Assembly: GCA_947628665.1 (NCBI GenBank)
Contig: CANRAU010000005.1
Location: 48,706-112,705, forward strand
Length of the DNA: 64,000 bases
Reading direction: 5' to 3'
Source of the DNA: an uncultured Clostridia bacterium
GTDB lineage: Bacteria > Bacillota > Clostridia > Oscillospirales > Acutalibacteraceae
Made by a program: the position numbers and the translations under genes. Numbering within the stretch: position 1 is the first letter of the stretch; each line of letters opens with the position of its first letter. The notes under the pieces were generated by a model, which did not search any database, was not told where the DNA came from, and worked only from the letters and a program-made list of their open reading frames with translations. Shown piece after piece: positions 8,139 to 16,032 of the stretch.

Positions 8139-8639
8139 ATGAAAGGCCTCATCGGTTTAGCAAAGAGCTTCGGCTATGCGTTTCGCGGTATTTTCTATGC
8201 GCTACGCTATGAGCGCAATTTCCGCATCCATGTAGTCTGCATGGCGTATATGTACAGCTTTTTGGGTATATACGATTTCTTTTCGGTCACCCGCACGCAA
8301 TGGGCGGTTCTGTTTTTGGCAAATGCCATGGTCATAGCGGCGGAGCTCGTCAATACCGCCGTGGAACGCACGGTCGATCTTGCGAGCAGCGAACATACCG
8401 AAAAAGGCAAAATCGCCAAGGACGCTGCCGCAGGCGCAGTGCTTTGCTGTGCGATCTTCGCGGTATGTACGGGGATCGCCATACTCGGGCAAAAGGCGGC
8501 GTTTATCGAGATGTACGCCTATTATACGCAAAAACCGTGGATGTTCGCCGTATTTGTGCTGTCCGTCGTTTTGGCGACCCTCTTTATTTTTAAGGGCTTC
8601 GGCAAACGCAGCACAGAGGGCAACAGTACGGACGGCTGA
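8139..8639 (+). CDS. dgkA: diacylglycerol/undecaprenol kinase family protein
   Basis: The 166-aa product has the small membrane kinase pattern: FGYAFRGIFYALRYERNFRIHVV, then AELVNTAVERTVDL, which carries the catalytic glutamate and the NTAxE metal-binding motif, and KDAAAGAVLCCAIFAV. In Firmicutes this family mainly phosphorylates undecaprenol for cell-wall lipid recycling. It is longer than the roughly 120-aa family core, with an extra C-terminal membrane helix (about residues 133-154) and a polar tail. The ATG at 8139 follows AAAGGGA. Synteny with ybeY and era supports the call; cdd, often between dgkA and era, is missing. Confidence 0.9.
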   Translation: MKGLIGLAKSFGYAFRGIFYALRYERNFRIHVVCMAYMYSFLGIYDFFSVTRTQWAVLFLANAMVIAAELVNTAVERTVDLASSEHTEKGKIAKDAAAGAVLCCAIFAVCTGIAILGQKAAFIEMYAYYTQKPWMFAVFVLSVVLATLFIFKGFGKRSTEGNSTDG

Positions 8640-8656
8640 AAGGATATTTTTCATTT

Positions 8657-9556
8657 ATGCAGGAAGAAAAAACCGCTTTTATCTCCATTGTCGGCAAAGC
8701 CAATGTCGGAAAATCTTCGATTTTAAATCGGCTTTTGGGCAGCAAGATCGCCATTGTGTCCTCCAAGCCCCAAACCACGCGCACCCGCATTATGGGCGTG
8801 CTGACGACGCAGGACGGGGTGCAGTTGGTGTTTACCGATACGCCCGGCTTTCACCGCCCGCACAACAAGCTCGGCGAAAAAATGGTCAAGGCCGTGTCGG
8901 ACAGCATTTCCGGCGTGGATGCCTGTCTGTTTGTCACCGAAGCGCAGGGCGGGGAATGCAATGCGGCGGAGCTTGCGCTGCTGGACAAAATCAAACAGGC
9001 GAAGATCCCCGCACTGCTGGCGATCAACAAAATCGACCTTTTAAAAGATAAAGAGGAACTCATGACGCGCATTGCCTACCTTTCCTCACTGCACGATTTT
9101 GAAGCGGTGATCCCCGTGTCTGCGGCGGACGGGAACGGGATGGAGATACTGCTTACGGAGCTTAAAAAACAGGCGTTCGCGTGCGAACACTTTTTCCCCG
9201 ACGACACGCTGACCGATCAGCCCGAGCGCGTGCTGGCAGCGGAAATGATCCGCGAAAAAATGCTGCGCTTACTCTCGGAAGAAGTCCCGCACGGCACGGC
9301 GGTCTCCATTGAAAAAATGCGCACGCGGGACGACGGCTCTGCGGTGGACGTCGAGGCGTTGATCTATTGCGAGCGCGAGTCGCACAAGGGCATCATCATC
9401 GGCAAGGGCGGCGCGATGCTCAAAAAAATTTCGACTTACGCACGGCAGGATATGGAACGCTTTTTTGACTGCAAGATCCATTTGAAATGCTGGGTCAAGG
9501 TAAAAGAGGACTGGCGCAACCGCGAGGGTCTGATTCACAATTTTGGGTTAGATTAA
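8657..9556 (+). CDS. era: GTPase Era
   Basis: The 299-aa protein is a complete Era: G1 GKANVGKSS at about residues 13-21, the TRTRI switch, DTPGFHRPHNKLGEKM (G3), NKIDLL (G4), and a C-terminal KH domain with HKGIIIGKGGAMLKKI. Era binds the 3' end of 16S rRNA and checks late 30S assembly, acting with YbeY and RecO-neighbourhood genes in many bacteria. It lies 17 bases after dgkA and is followed by a yqzL-like small gene and recO, the order found in Bacillus. Confidence 0.97.
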   Translation: MQEEKTAFISIVGKANVGKSSILNRLLGSKIAIVSSKPQTTRTRIMGVLTTQDGVQLVFTDTPGFHRPHNKLGEKMVKAVSDSISGVDACLFVTEAQGGECNAAELALLDKIKQAKIPALLAINKIDLLKDKEELMTRIAYLSSLHDFEAVIPVSAADGNGMEILLTELKKQAFACEHFFPDDTLTDQPERVLAAEMIREKMLRLLSEEVPHGTAVSIEKMRTRDDGSAVDVEALIYCERESHKGIIIGKGGAMLKKISTYARQDMERFFDCKIHLKCWVKVKEDWRNREGLIHNFGLD

Positions 9557-9620
9557 CAGTTATATTTGCCCGCTTAGAGGTCATGTTAAAAATACAAGGC
9601 TTTGAAAGCGGTGTTTATTT

Positions 9621-9779
9621 ATGGCGGAAACCTATTGGGATGTTTTTATCAAAAGCGGCAAAATCCAGGATTACTTAGCCTTTTGTGCGCATCGTCCCGA
9701 ATTGCAGAATCTCAGACAGGAGGAAGCGAATGCACCTGCAGACCAGGGGGTTGATCCTCAAGGAACAGAGTATCGGTGA
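9621..9779 (+). CDS. YqzL-like small protein
   Basis: A 52-codon frame starting ATG 9621 begins MAETYWDVFIKSGKIQDYLAF. This matches the YqzL family, tiny proteins of the form (W)x(V/L)FxxTGxIxxYLxF always found between era and recO in Firmicutes; their function is unknown. Here it is about 25 residues longer than most, because its tail (PADQGVDPQGTEYR) runs 50 bases into recO in another frame. No strong ribosome site precedes it, but AGGAGG for recO lies inside it, so its translation could influence recO. Confidence 0.7.
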   Translation: MAETYWDVFIKSGKIQDYLAFCAHRPELQNLRQEEANAPADQGVDPQGTEYR

Positions 9780-10494
9780 ACGCGACAAGTTGATCACCGT
9801 GCTTACGGAGGATCGCGGCGTACTGCGCGCCTTTGTGCGCGGCGCTAAGGCAGTGAAAAGCAAAAAGCAGGCGGCGACCACCAAATTCTGCTATGCGCAT
9901 CTCCGCCTTGCGACAACGCGGGACAGCTACATAGTCGAGGAAGCGCAGTGCATCGAGCAGTTTTTTGCGCTTCGGGACAATATCGAAAAATTGGCGCTCG
10001 CCGAGTATTTTTTGGAGCTCGGCTTTGTGTTCGCCCCGCCCGAAGAGGATGCGCACGAGCTTTTGCGCGTGCTGCTCAATTCGATGTATATGCTTGCCAA
10101 CGGCAAGCGCCCGCCCTTGTTTTTGAAAGCCGTTACGGAGCTTCGCGTGCTGACGATTTCGGGCTATGCGCCGAATTTGGTGGCCTGCGAACGCTGCGGG
10201 ACGTTTGAAACGCCCACCATGTATTTTGATATGGAACAGGGGCTTTTATACTGTGAAAACTGCGCGCCCGCAACCGCGCCGTTTGCATTGCCGCTCGGCG
10301 TCGTCAGCGCCATGCGGCATATCGTGTTTTCGCCGCTTCGCGCGCTGTACAATTTTGCGCTGGACGCCGATCTGCTCGAGGAGTTATCCTATATCACCGA
10401 AACCTGCCTGCTGCGGCAGGCACAGCATACATTCAAAACGCTGGAATTTTACCGTGCCGTTTGTATGCCGCAGAATAAGGAAAATACAACATGA
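9730..10494 (+). CDS. recO: DNA repair protein RecO
   Basis: This 254-aa protein shows the RecO pattern: an N-terminal OB-fold (TRGLILKEQSIGERDKLITVLTEDRGVLRAFVRGAK), a helical middle and a four-cysteine zinc site, CERC at about residues 153-156 and CENC at about 174-177. RecO loads RecA onto SSB-coated DNA with RecR in gap and break repair. ATG 9730 follows AGGAGG (9718-9723), and the upstream in-frame start at 9685 lies in the yqzL-like gene without a ribosome site. The stop overlaps the mutS2 ATG by four bases. Confidence 0.93.
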   Translation: MHLQTRGLILKEQSIGERDKLITVLTEDRGVLRAFVRGAKAVKSKKQAATTKFCYAHLRLATTRDSYIVEEAQCIEQFFALRDNIEKLALAEYFLELGFVFAPPEEDAHELLRVLLNSMYMLANGKRPPLFLKAVTELRVLTISGYAPNLVACERCGTFETPTMYFDMEQGLLYCENCAPATAPFALPLGVVSAMRHIVFSPLRALYNFALDADLLEELSYITETCLLRQAQHTFKTLEFYRAVCMPQNKENTT

Positions 10495-12869
10495 ACAAGC
10501 ACTTTGAAGCCTTGGAGCTTCCCAAAATCTTAAAACGGCTTGCAGAGCTTACCGCCTGCGAGGAGGCCTATGACGCGGCATTGCAGCTGCTCCCAGAGAC
10601 GGACTTCTTTGCCGCACAGCAGTTGCTTTCGCAAACGGAAGCGGCGCATATTTTGATTGCCAAATTCGGCGCGCCGTCGTTCGGCGGGCTTCGCAACGTC
10701 AACAACGCCCTGCACCGCGCGCAGGCGGGTTCTACGCTCTCCATGCGGGAACTGCTCGATATTGCGGGAACGCTGCGGGTGCTTCGCGGCATCCTTGTAT
10801 GGCGCGAAAAAAGCGCGGGTATGCAAACGGCGATCGACGATCTGTTCGGGGACATTTGCGCCAACAAATATCTGGAGGATAAAATCAACGCGGCGATTCT
10901 GTCGGAGGACGAAATGTCCGACAACGCCTCGGCGGAGCTGAAAACCATTCGGCGCAAAATTCGTGCGCAGGATGCGCATATCCGCGCGCAGTTGGAAAAG
11001 CTCATCCATTCGCCGACGTATAAAAACAGCCTGCAGGAAGCCATCGTGACCCAACGCAACGGGCGGTTCGTCGTCCCCGTCAAAAGTGAGCGGCGCACCG
11101 AGATCGCGGGCATGGTACACGACACCTCCGCCAGCGGTTCTACCGTGTTCATCGAGCCTGCGTCCGTTGTGGAGGCAAACAACGAGATCAAGGTGTTGGA
11201 AAGCAGGGAGCGCGACGAGATCGAGCGCATTTTGACCGAGCTTTCCGCCGAAGCGGGTACGTTTTACGACAGCATCCGCATCGGATTTGAAAGCGCCGTG
11301 GCGCTGAATCTGATCTTTTCCAAGGCGAATCTTGCCTATCAAATGAAAGCGAGCAAGCCGATTTTGAATGCGGCGGGGGAGATCGAGCTGAAAAAAGCCC
11401 GCCATCCACTTTTGGACGGCAAAACCGCTGTGCCAATCGACGTGCGTTTGGGCAGCGATTTTGACGCTTTGGTCATTACAGGGCCGAATACGGGCGGCAA
11501 AACGGTCTCCATTAAAACGCTGGGACTTTTAACGCTCATGGCCGCCTGCGGGCTGTATATCCCGGCGGCGGACAATTCCCGCGTGGCGGTGTTCCAAAAC
11601 GTGTTGGCGGACATCGGCGACGAACAGAGCATCGAGCAGTCGCTCTCGACCTTCTCGGCGCATATGACCAATTTGGTCGCCATCGACCGCGAGACCAACG
11701 ACAGCACGCTGGTGCTCATCGACGAACTCGGCGCGGGTACAGACCCTGCCGAGGGCGCAGCGCTTGCCGTCGCCATTTTGGAAGCGCTGCGGCAAAAGGG
11801 GGCGAAGATCGCCGCGACCACGCACTATTCCGAATTAAAGGAATACGCCCTGAGTACCCCGCGCGTGGAAAACGCCTCCTGCGAATTTTCTGTGGAGACC
11901 CTGCGTCCGACGTACAAATTGCTCATCGGCGTACCCGGACGTTCCAATGCGTTCGCCATTTCCGCGCGGTTGGGACTGCGGCAGGAGATCATTGCCCAGG
12001 CGCAGGGCTTGATGACCTCCGAAGAAAAGCGGTTCGAGGACGTTGTGGATACGCTCGAGCAGACGCGCGCCGAAATGGAACGGGAAAAGCAGAGGACTTT
12101 GGAACTGCAAACCGAAATCAACCGCGTGCGGGAAAGCGCGCAGAAAAAATATGAGGAAGCCGCCGCAAAAAGCGAAAAGGAATTGGAACGCGCGCGCAAG
12201 GAAGCCGCCCGCTTGGTGGAAAACGCCCGCCGCGCGGCAAATTCCCTGTTGATGGAGGTCGACCGCCTGAAAAAAGAGCAGGCGAAAGAGAAAAACGCCG
12301 CCGAAATGGCGCGCAAGGCCAAGGCAGCGATGAAATCGCATTTGAATGCGATCGACGACCTTACCGCAGAGCGTTTCGACGATGCCGCGGACGACGATTA
12401 CGTGCTTCCGCGCGCGCTACAAATCGGTGACGCGGTGTTCGTGACCACGCTCGGCACGAACGGTACGGTCGTATCGCTCCCCGACGGCAAGGGGAATTTG
12501 GAGATTCAGGCGGGCGCGATGAAAATGAAGGTCGCACAGGAAAATCTGCGCCTGCGCTCGGGAAAGGCCAAGCCAAGCGGTTTGCCGAGACGAACGGGCG
12601 TTTCGCACGACCGCGCGCCCGTAAGCGGCGCGATGCGCGTGGATCTGCGCGGCAAAAACGCCGAGGAAGCCATTCTTGATTTGGATCAGTTCTTGGACAG
12701 CGCTGTGCGTGCGGGCTTAAATGAGGTGACCATCGTACACGGCAAGGGTACGGGCGTGTTGCGCAAAGCTGTGCAGACGCATTTGCGCACGCACCCCAAT
12801 ATCCGCACCTTCCGTTTGGGCGTATACGGCGAGGGCGAGGACGGCGTCACCATTGCGGAGCTGCAGTAA
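10491..12869 (+). CDS. mutS2: MutS2 ATPase/endonuclease
   Basis: The 792-aa protein has the MutS2 architecture: MutS-like lever/clamp helices, an ATPase domain with Walker A GPNTGGKT at about 331-338, Walker B VLIDELGAGTDP and a His switch (ATTHYSELK), a long charged coiled coil (about 505-620), and a C-terminal Smr nuclease domain with VDLRGKNAEEA and IVHGKGTGVLR. It lacks the MutS mismatch-binding domain. MutS2 suppresses recombination and, in Bacillus, rescues collided ribosomes. It overlaps recO by four bases and ends the block that begins with phoH. Confidence 0.96.
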   Translation: MNKHFEALELPKILKRLAELTACEEAYDAALQLLPETDFFAAQQLLSQTEAAHILIAKFGAPSFGGLRNVNNALHRAQAGSTLSMRELLDIAGTLRVLRGILVWREKSAGMQTAIDDLFGDICANKYLEDKINAAILSEDEMSDNASAELKTIRRKIRAQDAHIRAQLEKLIHSPTYKNSLQEAIVTQRNGRFVVPVKSERRTEIAGMVHDTSASGSTVFIEPASVVEANNEIKVLESRERDEIERILTELSAEAGTFYDSIRIGFESAVALNLIFSKANLAYQMKASKPILNAAGEIELKKARHPLLDGKTAVPIDVRLGSDFDALVITGPNTGGKTVSIKTLGLLTLMAACGLYIPAADNSRVAVFQNVLADIGDEQSIEQSLSTFSAHMTNLVAIDRETNDSTLVLIDELGAGTDPAEGAALAVAILEALRQKGAKIAATTHYSELKEYALSTPRVENASCEFSVETLRPTYKLLIGVPGRSNAFAISARLGLRQEIIAQAQGLMTSEEKRFEDVVDTLEQTRAEMEREKQRTLELQTEINRVRESAQKKYEEAAAKSEKELERARKEAARLVENARRAANSLLMEVDRLKKEQAKEKNAAEMARKAKAAMKSHLNAIDDLTAERFDDAADDDYVLPRALQIGDAVFVTTLGTNGTVVSLPDGKGNLEIQAGAMKMKVAQENLRLRSGKAKPSGLPRRTGVSHDRAPVSGAMRVDLRGKNAEEAILDLDQFLDSAVRAGLNEVTIVHGKGTGVLRKAVQTHLRTHPNIRTFRLGVYGEGEDGVTIAELQ

Positions 12870-12911
12870 CGCGGTGAAATGCATAAAACGGTGACCGCCG
12901 AAAAATGTCAG

Positions 12912-12940
12912 TTGCAAAATACCGAGGGCTATGATAGAAT
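12912..12940 (+). promoter_or_regulatory. sigma-A promoter for structured leader and lipoprotein gene
   Basis: TTGCAA (12912-12917) and TAGAAT (12935-12940) are separated by exactly 17 bp. The predicted transcript begins about 180 bases before the lipoprotein start, leaving a long leader. Confidence 0.7.
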
Positions 12941-13119
12941 ATTTATAACCGAAGGGAGGTAAAAACCGTACGCCGCAGGAAACCGTGTGGCGTTCAGCTT
13001 TTTTCGGTTATGTTGACCTTACGAAGCCGTACACTCCGCAGCCGGAGCGTATCCCATCGTAATGCATCTGTTACGTTCACGGCGTTATGTATGTCAACCG
13101 CCATGCGGTAAAAAAATTT
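12941..13119 (+). ncRNA. candidate structured 5' leader RNA
   Basis: Between the promoter and the lipoprotein ribosome site the sequence can fold into several nested helices. ATAACCGAA (12945-12953) pairs perfectly with TTCGGTTAT (13003-13011) and encloses ACGCC/GGCGT. TTACGA (13019-13024) pairs with TCGTAA (13057-13062) around a hairpin CTCCG-cagc-CGGAG (13034-13047) that is extended by GUAC/GUAU. GTTGAC (13012-13017) can also pair at long range with GTCAAC (13093-13098). I recognise no known riboswitch class. No convincing small gene lies here, although a GGGAGG stretch occurs at 12954-12959. Confidence 0.4.
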
Positions 13120-13131
13120 GGAGGTCATGTT

Positions 13132-13551
13132 ATGCAAAAAAGAATTTTTTGGGCTGCACTTGTTTTGATGGTGTTCGTTTTGGTCGCAGTCGCCTGCGGT
13201 AAGAAAGACGGCGGTGCAAATAGCAATGAGCCGTTTTCCTATACGACGGAAGCGGACGGTACGATGTACGTGACCAATGTTTACGGCGATTTGATCCCCG
13301 TGACCACCGGCGCGGACGGCAGCATGGAAATGCTGGAGGATCTGTATACCAAAACGCTTGCGCAGGTCGAAGAAGAGAAGAAGGCTTTGGAAACCGCAAG
13401 CAAAAACGCGAGCGCCACGAAGTCCCCGGACGAGAGTCAGGCAAACGCTTCCCAGGGCGGCACGACCGAAAGCCAAAGCAAAGGCAGCGGCATTCAGGTC
13501 GGCTCGGAGAATGCACAGGGTGACGGCAAAGAGGCCGTTATCGTTTGGTAA
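13132..13551 (+). CDS. small lipoprotein of unknown function
   Basis: The 139-aa product begins MQKRIFWAALVLMVFVLVAVACGKK, a signal peptide ending in a lipobox (AVAC) that would place the mature protein on the outer face of the membrane. A short domain follows with EADGTMYVTNVYGDLIPVTTGADGSMEMLEDL, then a charged helical stretch and a Ser/Gln/Gly-rich low-complexity tail. I do not recognise the family. ATG 13132 has GGAGG at 13120-13124; the longer frame upstream overlaps the folded leader. It has its own promoter and ends before a terminator-like hairpin. Confidence 0.75.
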   Translation: MQKRIFWAALVLMVFVLVAVACGKKDGGANSNEPFSYTTEADGTMYVTNVYGDLIPVTTGADGSMEMLEDLYTKTLAQVEEEKKALETASKNASATKSPDESQANASQGGTTESQSKGSGIQVGSENAQGDGKEAVIVW

Positions 13552-13572
13552 GCGTTTTCTCAAAAATTGCGC

Positions 13573-13601
13573 TTGACAAGGACGGAAATATTTAGTATAA
13601 T
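13573..13601 (+). promoter_or_regulatory. consensus sigma-A promoter for ylxM-ffh operon
   Basis: A perfect TTGACA (13573-13578) and a perfect TATAAT (13596-13601) are 17 bp apart. This is the closest match to the vegetative consensus in the window, fitting strong expression of the SRP and ribosomal protein genes. Confidence 0.9.
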
Positions 13602-13605
13602 ATCA

Positions 13606-13640
13606 CCCTGTAAAGTGAAAAACTTTACAGGGCTTTTTAT
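13606..13640 (+). terminator. terminator-like hairpin at the start point of the ylxM transcript
   Basis: CCCTGTAAAGT (13606-13616) pairs perfectly with ACTTTACAGGG (13622-13632) around a GAAAA loop and is followed by CTTTTTAT. It can end transcripts from the lipoprotein gene. The consensus promoter just upstream would start RNA inside this stem, so the hairpin may also protect or attenuate the new transcript. Confidence 0.8.
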
Positions 13641-13659
13641 ACGAAAGGGGAGGTTTAAA

Positions 13660-14022
13660 GTGGCAGACAACGTTCAGATAGCGATTCTGCTGGACTTTTA
13701 CGGCGAAATGCTGACGGAAAAGCAGCGGGATTTTCTTGGCTATTATTATAACGACGACCTTTCCCTTTCGGAGATCGCCGCAAACGAGGGGATCACCCGT
13801 CAGGGCGTGCGCGACGCCATTAAACGCGCCGAAACGCTGCTTTATGAAATGGAGAGCAAGCTCGGCTTTGTGGCGCAGCTCGGCGAGATCAAAAAGAATC
13901 TCCGCCAAATTATCACCTGTGCGGAGGAGATCAACGCTTACAACTTGGAGCATGGGCTTTCCCGCGAGATCAATGAAACCACCGTTCGCATCAAGTCGCT
14001 GGCGCTGGACGTCATTGAATGA
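13660..14022 (+). CDS. ylxM: YlxM-family DNA-binding protein
   Basis: This 120-aa helix-turn-helix protein begins VADNVQIAILLDFYGEMLTEKQRDFLGYYYNDDLSLSEIAANEGITRQGVRDAIKRAE, the UPF0122/YlxM signature, which resembles sigma-70 region 4. YlxM is encoded immediately upstream of ffh in most Firmicutes and has been reported to affect SRP GTPase activity. The start is GTG 13660 with AAAGGGGAGG upstream; earlier in-frame codons fall in the promoter hairpin. ffh begins 12 bases after the stop. Confidence 0.93.
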   Translation: MADNVQIAILLDFYGEMLTEKQRDFLGYYYNDDLSLSEIAANEGITRQGVRDAIKRAETLLYEMESKLGFVAQLGEIKKNLRQIITCAEEINAYNLEHGLSREINETTVRIKSLALDVIE

Positions 14023-14034
14023 GGATAAGAGCAT

Positions 14035-15375
14035 ATGGCATTTGAAGGATTATCCGACAGACTGGAATCTGCTTTTAAACGTCTGCGCAGCAAAGGTAGC
14101 CTCAATGAAAATGACGTGAAGGAGGCCATGCGCGAGGTGCGTTTGGCGCTCTTGGAAGCGGACGTCAACTATAAGGTCGCCAAGGATTTCACCAATAAGG
14201 TCACCGAACGTGCCATCGGCGCGCAGGTCATGGAAAGCCTGACGCCCGCGCAAATGGTTGTGAAGATCGTCAACGAGGAATTGACCGCGTTGATGGGCGG
14301 CACGGGCTCTCGCTTGGCGAGCGCGGCGCACGGACCCACCATCGTGATGATGTGCGGGCTGCAGGGTTCGGGTAAAACCACGCACTGCGCCAAGATCGCG
14401 CGCAAGCTCAAGGGCGAAGGACACCGTCCGCTTTTGGTCGCGTGCGACGTGTACCGTCCCGCAGCGATCAAGCAGCTGCAGGTCGTCGGGGAGCAGGTGG
14501 ACGTCCCCGTATTCGAAATGGGGCAGATCGACCCCGTCGAAATTGCCGAAAACGCCGTGCGCCATGCGAAAGATCACGGCTATGACTATGTGTTTATCGA
14601 CACGGCGGGTCGTTTGCATATCGACGAAGCGCTCATGCAGGAGCTGCAGAACATCAAGTCCAAAATCCACCCGCATGAAATTCTGCTGGTGGTTGACGCG
14701 ATGACCGGCCAGGACGCCGTGACCGTGGCGACGGGCTTTAACGACGCTTTGGGCATCGACGGTTTGGTGCTGACCAAGCTCGACGGCGATACCCGCGGCG
14801 GCGCGGCGCTCTCCGCAAGAGCCGTGACCGGAAAGCCGATCAAATTTGTCGGTACGGGCGAAAAGCTGGACGCGCTCGATTATTTTTACCCCGACCGTAT
14901 GGCCTCCCGCATTTTGGGCATGGGCGACGTGCTTTCGCTGATCGAAAAAGCGGAAATGACGCTGGATGAAAAAAAGGCGGAGGAACTGGAAAAGAAGCTG
15001 CGTAAAAGCAAATTCGATTTGAACGATCTGCTTGACCAGCTCCAGCAGGTGCGCAAGCTCGGCTCTATGAAGGATATTCTGTCCATGCTTCCGGGCGTGG
15101 GCAATAAGTTGCGGGATGTGGATATCGACGAACGGCAGTTCGACCGCGTGCAGGCGATCATCCGTTCCATGACCCCGCAGGAGCGCGCAAAGCCCGAGAT
15201 CATCAATCCCTCGCGGAAGCGGCGCATTGCAGCGGGCTGCGGGATGCAGGTGGAGGACGTCAATAAGCTGCTCGCCCAGCATCGGCAAATGCTTAAAATG
15301 TTCAAGCAACTCAATTCCAAGGGCGCGCGCCGTCGTATGGGTCGCATGGGCGGCTTTAACGCTTTCGGCTCGTAA
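14035..15375 (+). CDS. ffh: signal recognition particle GTPase Ffh
   Basis: The 446-aa protein has the three SRP54 domains: the N-terminal helical bundle, the G domain with GLQGSGKTTHCAKIA at about 109, DTAGRLHIDEALM and TKLDGDTRGGAAL, and a methionine-rich M domain that ends GRMGGFNAFGS. Ffh binds the 4.5S/scRNA and signal peptides of nascent membrane proteins and delivers ribosomes to FtsY. I see no SRP RNA gene in this window. The gene is directly downstream of ylxM and upstream of rpsP. Confidence 0.97.
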   Translation: MAFEGLSDRLESAFKRLRSKGSLNENDVKEAMREVRLALLEADVNYKVAKDFTNKVTERAIGAQVMESLTPAQMVVKIVNEELTALMGGTGSRLASAAHGPTIVMMCGLQGSGKTTHCAKIARKLKGEGHRPLLVACDVYRPAAIKQLQVVGEQVDVPVFEMGQIDPVEIAENAVRHAKDHGYDYVFIDTAGRLHIDEALMQELQNIKSKIHPHEILLVVDAMTGQDAVTVATGFNDALGIDGLVLTKLDGDTRGGAALSARAVTGKPIKFVGTGEKLDALDYFYPDRMASRILGMGDVLSLIEKAEMTLDEKKAEELEKKLRKSKFDLNDLLDQLQQVRKLGSMKDILSMLPGVGNKLRDVDIDERQFDRVQAIIRSMTPQERAKPEIINPSRKRRIAAGCGMQVEDVNKLLAQHRQMLKMFKQLNSKGARRRMGRMGGFNAFGS

Positions 15376-15445
15376 AATCATTTCGTATTCCGGCACTTTT
15401 TCGTGTTTGGCATAAATATAATCTGATTATTTGGAGGCAAATCAA

Positions 15446-15691
15446 ATGGCAGTAAAAATCAGACTGCGCCGTATGGGCGCAAAGCGTTCGCCGTTCTACC
15501 GTGTGGTCGTTGCGGATTCCAAGTCCCCGCGTGACGGTAAGTTTATTGAGGAGATTGGCACATATGATCCGATGAAAGATCCGGCTGAGTTGCACATTGA
15601 TGTGGAAAAGGCACAGCAGTGGATCAAAAACGGTGCGCAGCCGACAGATACCGCAAAAGCGCTTTTAAAGAAGTGCGGCGCGATTCAGTAA
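15446..15691 (+). CDS. rpsP: 30S ribosomal protein S16
   Basis: The 81-aa product starts [42 protein letters not shown], which is S16 throughout. S16 binds 16S rRNA early in 30S assembly. GGAGG at 15433-15437 supports ATG 15446 over the in-frame codon at 15431. A TATAAT at 15417-15422 could provide a weak extra promoter, but its -35 region is poor. khpA follows after 24 bases. Confidence 0.97.
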   Translation: MAVKIRLRRMGAKRSPFYRVVVADSKSPRDGKFIEEIGTYDPMKDPAELHIDVEKAQQWIKNGAQPTDTAKALLKKCGAIQ

Positions 15692-15715
15692 TATCAAAGC
15701 AAAGGAGGGTTTGCT

Positions 15716-15949
15716 GTGGAAGATCTTTTGAAAGCGATGGCTATGGGGCTTGTGGATAGTCCATCCGAAGTCTCTGTGAAGGTTGACGAACCGGCCGAAG
15801 ACAATACGATCGTTTATCATCTTCACGTTGCGGACAAAGATATGGGACGCGTCATCGGCAAGCAGGGCAGGATCGCCAAAGCGATTCGCACTGTGATGAA
15901 GGCACGTGCAACCAAGGATGGTATTCGCGTTCAGGTCGAGATCGACTAA
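15716..15949 (+). CDS. khpA: KH-domain RNA-binding protein KhpA
   Basis: This 77-aa protein is a single KH domain with the GxxG loop in MGRVIGKQGRIAKAIRTVM. KhpA (YlqC) forms a dimer with KhpB/Jag and binds many RNAs, influencing cell elongation and division in Firmicutes. The start is GTG 15716, preceded by AAAGGAGGG. It lies in its standard place between rpsP and rimM. A strong hairpin with a U-rich tail follows immediately. Confidence 0.93.
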   Translation: MEDLLKAMAMGLVDSPSEVSVKVDEPAEDNTIVYHLHVADKDMGRVIGKQGRIAKAIRTVMKARATKDGIRVQVEID

Positions 15950-15954
15950 AGCAT

Positions 15955-16000
15955 TGCGCGCAGGAAGCTGTCCCTTCCCGCGCGCATATTTTATTTTTTT
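15955..16000 (+). terminator. intrinsic terminator/attenuator between khpA and rimM
   Basis: TGCGCGCAGGAAG (15955-15967) pairs with CTTCCCGCGCGCA (15974-15986), with one mismatch, and is followed by a long U-rich tract (TATTTTATTTTTTT). It falls inside an otherwise continuous operon, so it probably lowers rimM-trmD expression relative to rpsP-khpA. Confidence 0.75.
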
Positions 16001-16032
16001 GGGCAAATTTAGGGAGCGGCAGGGCGATCCAT

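Noticed and set aside
12985..13062. A 25-codon frame starting GTG in the lipoprotein leader
   Set aside because: The GGGAGG is too far upstream, the frame has no protein-like features, and the bases are better explained by RNA pairing.
14050..15396. A 448-codon minus-strand frame opposite ffh
   Set aside because: It is a mirror of the highly conserved Ffh gene; its translation lacks family features, and its His/Arg/Val-rich composition is typical of an antisense shadow.
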